Positions 6,704-12,619 of a stretch of 12,619 nt of DNA are shown here, piece by piece. Below the pieces are notes generated by a model. The model had not been told where the DNA came from. It saw only the letters and a list, made by a program, of their open reading frames with translations, and did not search any database. This DNA is from Desulfobacula sp. Its GTDB lineage: Bacteria; Desulfobacterota; Desulfobacteria; Desulfobacterales; Desulfobacteraceae. Positions within the stretch are counted from its first letter, which is position 1. Each line of letters opens with the position of its first letter. Made by a program: the position numbers and the translations under genes. The DNA is taken from the NCBI GenBank assembly GCA_029940245.1, contig JAOZRF010000038.1, positions 1 to 12,619 of the forward strand, written 5' to 3'.

Positions 6704-7993
6704 ATGAAACAAAAATTCAACTCCTCTTTTTTGCAGATCATCAAAATTATGCTGTCCTGGAAAATGCTGGTCATGTTTTTTTTCGGGTTTTCCTCGGGTT
6801 TTCCCTATTATATTATCAAAGATGTATTAAAATTCTGGATGATGGATGCCAATGTAGATATCGCTAAAATTGGTCTATTTGCTTTGGTGGGCATGCCTTA
6901 TACACTCAAATTTGTATGGTCTCCGATGATGGATGGATTTATCCCTCCATTTCTGGGTCGCAGGAGGGGCTGGATCCTTATGGCGCAGATTGGGCTTATG
7001 ATCACCATTGCCTTTTTGGGGCAATTTGATCCGGAACAATCCCTTGTATGGATAGCTGTGTTTGCGCTTTGTCTCAATTTTTTCGGGGCCAGCCAGGATA
7101 TTGCCCTGGATGCTTTCCGGCGTGAATATCTGACAAGCAAAGAGTTAGGCTTTGGTACGGGCGTGTGGATGAATGCCTGGCGTCTTGGCACCTTTGTTTC
7201 TGTCGGACTTTCTGTTCTGGCTGACTTTAATGTTACATGGCAGACTATTTTTTTTATATTGACGGCTGTAATGGGAGTAGGAGTCATCACCACCCTTCTG
7301 GTTCCGGAGCCTGTGGTTGAGGAAGGTCTGCCTTTAAATATGAAAGAGGTGATTATTGAGCCCTTTGTTGAATTTTTTCAAAGACGTTGCGCCATTCTGA
7401 TTTTATTGTTCATTCTGCTGTATAAGTTAGGGGATAATATGGCAAGTACCATGGCGATTCCCTATATTATGCAAATGGGATTTACCAAGGCTCAGTATTT
7501 TGTCATTGTGAAAGGGGTTGGTATGCTTGGACTTTTTGGCGGGGTTCTTGTCGGGGGGTCTATCATGATCCGTCTGGGTATTGCAAAGTCATTGTATGTT
7601 TTTGGCGTTCTTCAGGCGATCTCAACGGCATTTTTTGCTGTTTTGAATAATATTGATCATGGATCGCATTTCTGGATTGAATATAGCCAGACCCTCCTGG
7701 GCGGCATTATTGCATTTGAATTTTTTTCAACTGGCCTTGGACAGGCAGCATATGCAACCTATATGGCAATTCAGACCAACAAACGATTTACTGCAACGCA
7801 ATATGCACTGTTAACAAGCCTTATGGGAGTGCCCTCTGTTTTTGCAGCCTCGTTGACAGGCTATTTATCCATATACCTGGGATGGAATATATTTTATTAT
7901 TTGTGTGCATTTATAGCAATTCCTGGAATACTTTTATTGTTTAAAATTGCACCATGGAATGTAAGCAATGAGGTGTTGGAGCAAGGAAAGTAA
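6704..7993 (+). CDS. ampG: AmpG-type muropeptide MFS permease
   Basis: 429 residues from ATG 6704, close to the usual length for AmpG. It is an inner-membrane major-facilitator protein expected to import anhydromuropeptides (GlcNAc-anhydroMurNAc peptides) during peptidoglycan recycling. Family signatures: GFSSGFPYYIIKDVLKFWM in the first helix, KFVWSPMMDG followed by FLGRRRGW in the first cytoplasmic loop region, and SQDIALDAFRREYL in the fourth-fifth helix region. About 12 hydrophobic segments are visible up to the C-terminal IPGILLLFKIAPW. A longer frame begins at a TTG (6632) inside the MBL gene, but the ATG matches the family N-terminus better. No clear Shine-Dalgarno precedes this ATG, which suggests translational coupling to the upstream gene. 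Confidence 0.88.
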   Translation: MKQKFNSSFLQIIKIMLSWKMLVMFFFGFSSGFPYYIIKDVLKFWMMDANVDIAKIGLFALVGMPYTLKFVWSPMMDGFIPPFLGRRRGWILMAQIGLMITIAFLGQFDPEQSLVWIAVFALCLNFFGASQDIALDAFRREYLTSKELGFGTGVWMNAWRLGTFVSVGLSVLADFNVTWQTIFFILTAVMGVGVITTLLVPEPVVEEGLPLNMKEVIIEPFVEFFQRRCAILILLFILLYKLGDNMASTMAIPYIMQMGFTKAQYFVIVKGVGMLGLFGGVLVGGSIMIRLGIAKSLYVFGVLQAISTAFFAVLNNIDHGSHFWIEYSQTLLGGIIAFEFFSTGLGQAAYATYMAIQTNKRFTATQYALLTSLMGVPSVFAASLTGYLSIYLGWNIFYYLCAFIAIPGILLLFKIAPWNVSNEVLEQGK

Positions 7994-8251
7994 ATCAGGT
8001 CGGCAAAAGCTGATATTGAAATCATAAGTATTTTTTGGGTTACCTAAATTTAAATAGTGCTTGACAAAAAAAGCCCTTTTTTTTACTTAAACGCTGGGAA
8101 AATTTAAATAAAGATTTGTTAATTAATAAAATAATTATCAGGTTTTTTTGTCCAGACCCTGTTTTGTTTTATATTGTAATGATTTTGGAGCAGACAGGGT
8201 TCATCGCTTTAAACTGTGAAGCGATTATAAACAGGTGAGGAGGTTAAAATA
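7994..8251 (+). promoter_or_regulatory. Leader/promoter region of the selenoprotein HdrA gene, with two dyads
   Basis: AT-rich non-coding spacer of 258 bp. A plausible promoter is TTGTCC (8148-8153), 16 bp, TATATT (8170-8175). A TTGACA also occurs at 8061-8066 but has no good -10. Two perfect inverted repeats follow: ACCCTGT (8156-8162) with ACAGGGT (8194-8200), which straddle the -10, and ATCGCTT (8203-8209) with AAGCGAT (8219-8225), which could form a hairpin in the leader just upstream of the ribosome-binding site GAGGAGGT (8237-8244). They could be operators or RNA structures. No convincing terminator for ampG was found here. Confidence 0.4.
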
Positions 8252-11200
8252 ATGTCCCAAAATTTAACACCAAAGAAAGATCTTGCGGGCTCTGTCATGG
8301 TTCTTGGCGGCGGAATCGCGGGAATGCAGTCTGCAATAGATTTAGCTAATTCAGGGTATTATGTGTACCTGGTGGAAAAATCATTTGCCATTGGCGGTAT
8401 GATGGCACAGCTGGATAAGACATTTCCGACCAATGACTGTACCATGTGAGTGATTTCACCCAAACTGGTCGAGGTCGGCCGGCATCTGAATATTGAACTA
8501 TTGACAAATACACAACTTATTGAACTTGACGGAGAAGAAGGGAACTTTACCGCAAGGGTGAAAGAAAATCCAAGGTTTGTTGATTTATTAAAATGTACCT
8601 CATGTGGGGAATGTGCCAAAGTTTGTCCTGTGGACGTCCCAAGTGAACACAACCAGGGATTGGCCACAAGAAAGGCTGTTTTCAAGCAATACGAACAGGC
8701 CATACCGGGAGGGTATGGGATTTCCAAACGATCCACGGCTCCTTGCAAGGCCACCTGTCCGGCACATGTAAGCATTCAGGGGTTTATCGCCTTGATGAAC
8801 CAGGGGAAATATGCCGAAGCATTGAAATTGTTTAAACAAGAGCATCCTTTTCCAGGCTCCTGCGGCCGTGTCTGCCATCATCCCTGTGAAGCGGTTTGTA
8901 CCAGGGGAGATGCAGATGAACCTGTTGCCATCCAATACCTTCACAGGTATTTGGCAGAACTGGATTTTGACGGTGATGAAACCTTTATTCCTGAAGTTGC
9001 AGAAAAGCGCGATGAAAAAGTGGCCATTGTGGGTTCAGGTCCTGCAGGACTGACTTGTGCTTATTATATGGCTCAAAAGGGATATGGGGTTACCATATTT
9101 GAAAAATTGCCCGTCAAAGGCGGCATGATGACGGTGGGTATCCCGGAATACAGATTGCCCAAAGACGAGCTTGCAAAGGAAATTGAGGTTATTGAAAATC
9201 TGGGCGTTGATATTCAAACCTCTATGGAATTTGGCAGGGATGTTACCCTTGAAAGCCTTAAAAAAGATGGTTACAGCGCATTGTTTATGGCCACCGGTCT
9301 TCATGGCTCCCGCGGATTGGGTGTCAAGGGAGAAGATCTGGACGGGGTGATCAAGGGTGTTGATTTATTAAGAGATGCAGCCATGGGCAAAGCCCAAAAG
9401 TTTAGCGGCAGGGTCATGGTGATCGGCGGTGGTAATGTTGCCGTTGACGTTGCCCTCACTGCCAGAAGACTTGGCGCCGAAGATGTGACCATGGTCTGTC
9501 TTGAAAAACGGGATGAAATGCCTGCCTGGGACTATGAAATTGAGGAAGCCCTTGAAGAAAAAGTTAAAATTGTCAACAGTCTTGGACCCTTAAGATTTCT
9601 TGGTACAAATGGGAAAGTCGATGAAGTTGAATTCCAGGAATGTACAGCAGTATTTGATGAAAGCGGCAGGTTTAATCCCCAATATGATGATTGTAAATTA
9701 ACGTCTTATGAAATAGATACCGTCATTGTGGCCATCGGTCAGATGGGGGAACTGGATTTTGCTGATAAAGAAGGCATTGCTTTAACCCCGCCCGGTGGGC
9801 TCAAAGCAGATCCTGTGACCTTGCAGACCCCCATCGAATGGGTGTTTGCAGGCGGTGATGCATTTTACGGACCCAAATCGGTTGTGGATGCCGTAGCCAG
9901 TGGTAAAGAAGCGGCACAAAGCATGCAAAGGTTCATCAATGGCGAAGATTTGAAAGAAGGCCGGGGAAAGTCCTGGGATTATGAAAAACCCGATATTAAT
10001 AATGTACCCAGACTTGAACGGGTCAAACCTGTTAAAATCGGTGTTGATGAACGGGAAGGCAATTTTAGAGAAGTCACCTTGAATCTTGCAAAAGAAGCCA
10101 TTGAAAGAGAAGCGGCCCGCTGTCTTTCCTGTGGAATCTGTTCGGAATGCTACCAGTGTGTGGATGCCTGTCTTGCAGGAGCTATAAACCATGATGAACA
10201 GCCAAAGATAAGAGATTTAAATGTGGGATCTGTGATAATGACGACGGGTGCCACAACCTTTGATCCGTCAGGGCTTGATGATATTTATATGTATAAGAGA
10301 TCTGCTAATGTGATGACATCTCTTGAGTTTGAAAGAATTTTAAGCGCGGGTGGCCCGACCATGGGGCATCTTGTCAGACCTTCCGATGAAAAAGAACCTG
10401 AGAAAATTGCCTGGCTCCAATGCATCGGGTCAAGGGATACCAATAAGTGCGGCAATGGGTATTGTTCATCGGTCTGCTGTATGTATGCCATCAAGGATGC
10501 CATGATTGCAAAAGAGCATTCCGAAAAGGACCTGGATGCGGCCATATTTAATATGGATATGCGGACATTTGGAAAGGATTATGAAAAATATTATAACCGG
10601 GCCAAAGACCAGGAAGGGGTCAGGTTTATAAAATCCAGAATTCACTCTGTGGTTGAAGAACCGGGAACGGACAACCTGATTCTCAATTATGCTGATGAAG
10701 AAGGAAAGATGCAGCAGGAAATTTTTGATATGGTCATTCTGTCTGTGGGACTGGTTATTCCGCAGGAGAGTGTGGATCTTACCACGAGAATAGGTGTTGA
10801 GCTGGATAAGTATCATTTTGTAAAAACTTCTACCTTTAATCCATTACAGACATCCCGACCAGGAGTATATGTATCGGGTTCTTTTCAGGGTCCCAAGGAT
10901 ATTCCTTCCTCTGTGACGGAAGCAAGCGGTTCTGCTGCAGCGGCCGGGATGAAGTTGGCCCAGGTTCGTCATACCCGTACAAAAGTACTTAGTATGCCGG
11001 AAGAAAGAGATGTCCTGGGCGAAGATCCGAGAATCGGGGTGTTTGTCTGCATGTGCGGTATTAATATTGCCGGGGTGATTGATGTTGAGGATGTTGAAAA
11101 TTATACCAAGGGACTTCCCAATGTTGTTTATACCGGTATCAATCTTTTTACCTGTTCCCAGGATACTCAGATTATTATCAAAGATATTATTAATGAGCAT

Positions 11201-12619
11201 AAACTAAACCGTGTGGTGGTGGCATCCTGTACCCCTAAAACCCATGAAGGCATATTCATGGATACATTAGAGGAGGCAGGTTTAAACAAATATCTTTTTG
11301 AAATGGCAAATATCAGAAATCAGGATTCCTGGATGCATTTTCATGAACCTGAACAAGCTACTGAAAAAGCCAAGGATCTGGTTCGAATGGCTGTGGCGAG
11401 GGTCGCGACCCTGGGACCGCTTCATGACAAACGAATCACAGTGATTGACAAGGCCCTTGTTATTGGTGGCGGTATTGCAGGTATGAATGCTGCCAAAGCA
11501 TTGGCTGATCAAGACTATGAGGTTATCCTGGTTGAAAAACAAAGCCTTCTTGGCGGTTTTGGAAACAAGCTGCATCATACCATTGAAGGAGATGATATTC
11601 GTGCCTATGTGAAAGACCTTGTTGAGGCGGTTGAGAGTCATGACAAAATAGAGGTACTTAAACAGGCATTGATTGTTGGATTTGATGGGTATAAAGGCAA
11701 CTTCAAGACGACTATTCTTGTGGGCGCATCAATGGAAGAAAGAAAGATAGACCATGGTGTCATGATTGTTGCAACCGGTGCAACGGAATATCAGCCCAAA
11801 GAATTTCTTTATAACGAAAGCGAAGCAGTTGTCACACAGATTGAACTTACCGATATGATTGAGGAGAACAAGGCTGGACAGCTTGATCGTGTCGTCATGA
11901 TTCAATGCGTGGGATCAAGAAACGAAGAGAACCCGAATTGTTCAAGGATCTGCTGTCAGAGTGCCGTCAAGAATGCCATTTCTCTGAAAGAACAAAATGC
12001 AGATACGGATGTTTTTATTCTTTACAGGGACATGAGAATGTACTCCATGCTTGAAGAGTATTACACAAAGGCAAGAAATCTTGGCGTAATTTTTTCGCGG
12101 TTTGATCCTGAGAATCCACCCGAGGTGGCAGCCGGTGAAGATGGTAAAATGACAGTTACTTTCACCGACCATGTCCTGGGGTATAAAATTGAAGCCAGTG
12201 CGGATCTTGTTGTATTGAGCGCAGGTGTCAAGGCGGCCGATACGGAAGAACTGGCAAGCATTATTAAGACAAACAGAAATCCTGAAGGCTTTTTTATGGA
12301 AGCCCATGTGAAACTTAAACCGGTTGAAGCGGTCACTGAAGGTATTTTTATCTGCGGTACCGCACACGGACCAAAACTGATTTCAGAAACCATTGCCCAG
12401 GCAATGGCTGCAGCTTCAAGGGCCACCACATTCCTTTCCCAGGAATACCTGACTCTTTCTGCAGTAAAAGCCGAAGTAATACCGGAAAATTGTGCATCCT
12501 GTCTTGTATGCGTCAGGTCTTGCCCTTATAATGTGCCGGTCATTAATGAATTTGGTGTCAGTTATATTGACCCGGCACTTTGTCAGGGATGTGGTGTGTG
12601 CGTATCTGAATGTCCTGCT
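8252..12619 (+). CDS. hdrA: Giant HdrA-type selenoprotein: HdrA(Sec) with inserted NfnB/GltD-like module, fused to a second HdrA (3' end beyond window)
   Basis: At least 1456 codons, read through an in-frame TGA at 8447-8449 as selenocysteine 66. Domain order: HdrA FAD-binding start (GGGIAG near residue 20; NDCTM then Sec66, then [11 protein letters not shown]); [4Fe-4S] C115/C118/C121/C125; NfnB/GltD-like insert with Fer4_20 cysteines (C165, C169, C204, C208, C212, C216), FAD motif GSGPAG (261-266) and NAD(P)H motif GGGNVAVD (392-399); six-cysteine motif C624-C640; HdrA core with C724, C738, C742, C743; then a second HdrA: N-terminal VCMCG (C933, C935), FAD motif GGGIAG (1072-1077), C1219, C1230, C1234, C1235, and two ferredoxin motifs C1414-C1424 and C1444-C1454. 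Strong ribosome-binding site GAGGAGGT 7 nt before ATG. Probably a cytoplasmic electron-bifurcating/confurcating hub linking NAD(P)H, ferredoxin and thiol/disulfide partners. Resembles the large HdrL-type proteins of sulfate reducers; partners HdrBC/MvhD are not visible. Confidence 0.9.
8447..8490 (+). promoter_or_regulatory. Selenocysteine UGA codon with bacterial SECIS element
   Basis: The UGA at 8447-8449 is followed by a 6-bp stem, CTGGTC (8465-8470) with GGCCGG (8477-8482), two of the pairs being G-U. It closes a 6-nt apical loop GAGGTC (8471-8476). The loop begins 22 nt after the UGA, within the range known for bacterial SECIS elements, and contains GGU like the loop of E. coli fdhF. A lower 4-bp helix, TTCA (8455-8458) with TGAA (8487-8490), lies below an internal loop. 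Such a hairpin recruits SelB with Sec-tRNA. The same bases also encode conserved HdrA residues. Confidence 0.82.

Noticed and set aside
8061..8066. Perfect TTGACA as the -35 box of the hdrA promoter
   Set aside because: The sequence 16-18 bp downstream (around TACTTA) is a poor -10, and the A/T runs here make chance matches likely.
8447..8449. TGA read as a genuine stop, making 8252-8449 a 65-residue gene followed by a pseudogene or separate gene
   Set aside because: The stop interrupts a conserved HdrA motif at the known Cys/Sec position, the same frame continues unbroken to the window end, no ribosome-binding site precedes the following codons, and a SECIS-like hairpin follows.
8450..8459. 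GTGA-TT-TCAC hairpin immediately after the UGA as the SECIS element
   Set aside because: The loop would be only 2-4 nt, it has no GGU apical loop and it lies too close to the UGA; the 8465-8482 hairpin fits much better.
10615..10625. GGGGTCAGG inside the HdrA gene as a further MITE fragment
   Set aside because: It is a short chance match in conserved coding sequence with no inverted partner.
9782..12367. Several minus-strand ORFs of 116-141 codons opposite the HdrA gene
   Set aside because: All lie opposite conserved HdrA coding sequence, with peptide composition typical of antisense frames and no family resemblance.

Overview
The window looks like chromosomal DNA of an anaerobic, moderately low-GC member of the Desulfobacterota, most likely a Desulfobacterales sulfate reducer. 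The basis is a giant selenocysteine-containing HdrA-type flavo-iron-sulfur protein, a DmdC-like ~600-residue acyl-CoA dehydrogenase next to a phasin-like gene, and the general protein style. The assignment is inference from gene content.

Layout. 1-698 (+): 3' part of rlmN, whose visible radical-SAM region appears to lack one cluster cysteine. 765-1250 (+): single-domain response regulator with a short aromatic tail. 1254-1385: MITE-like element with a perfect 7-bp target duplication, followed by an intrinsic terminator (1422-1455). 1454-2467 (-): ThiI/MnmA-like PP-loop tRNA sulfurtransferase, divergent by only 13 bp from nth (endonuclease III, 2481-3116, +). 3121-3346 (-): degenerate N-terminal remnant of a UbiB/AarF kinase gene, downstream of a phasin-like gene (3364-3666, -) and an acyl-CoA dehydrogenase (3694-5541, -); these form one minus-strand transcription unit. 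5570-5703: a second copy of the MITE in inverted orientation, with its own different target duplication. 5836-6675 (+) and 6704-7993 (+): a metallo-beta-lactamase-fold hydrolase and an AmpG-type muropeptide permease, probably one operon behind a good sigma-70-like promoter. 7994-8251: leader region with two dyads. 8252 to the window end (+): one open gene of at least 1456 codons.

The highlight is the last gene. It has an in-frame TGA at codon 66 that a standard gene caller reads as a stop. It lies in the HdrA motif where the residue is normally Cys, it is followed directly by a credible bacterial SECIS hairpin with a GGU-containing apical loop, and the same frame stays open for the remaining 4.2 kb. 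The product is HdrA(Sec) interrupted by an NfnB/GltD-like NAD(P)H-binding FAD module, followed by a second, complete-looking HdrA. That is two HdrA flavin centres, one pyridine-nucleotide flavin module and many iron-sulfur clusters on one chain, which suggests an NAD(P)H-linked electron-bifurcating or confurcating hub. Related large HdrA proteins are known in sulfate reducers, so the family is probably not new, but the exact architecture deserves attention.

The other notable element is the ~132-bp MITE. Its two copies are about 93% identical, carry terminal inverted repeats plus an inner GGGGTCAGGCTTG palindrome, and each has its own target duplication, which indicates independent insertions. 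No rRNA, tRNA or CRISPR array was seen.
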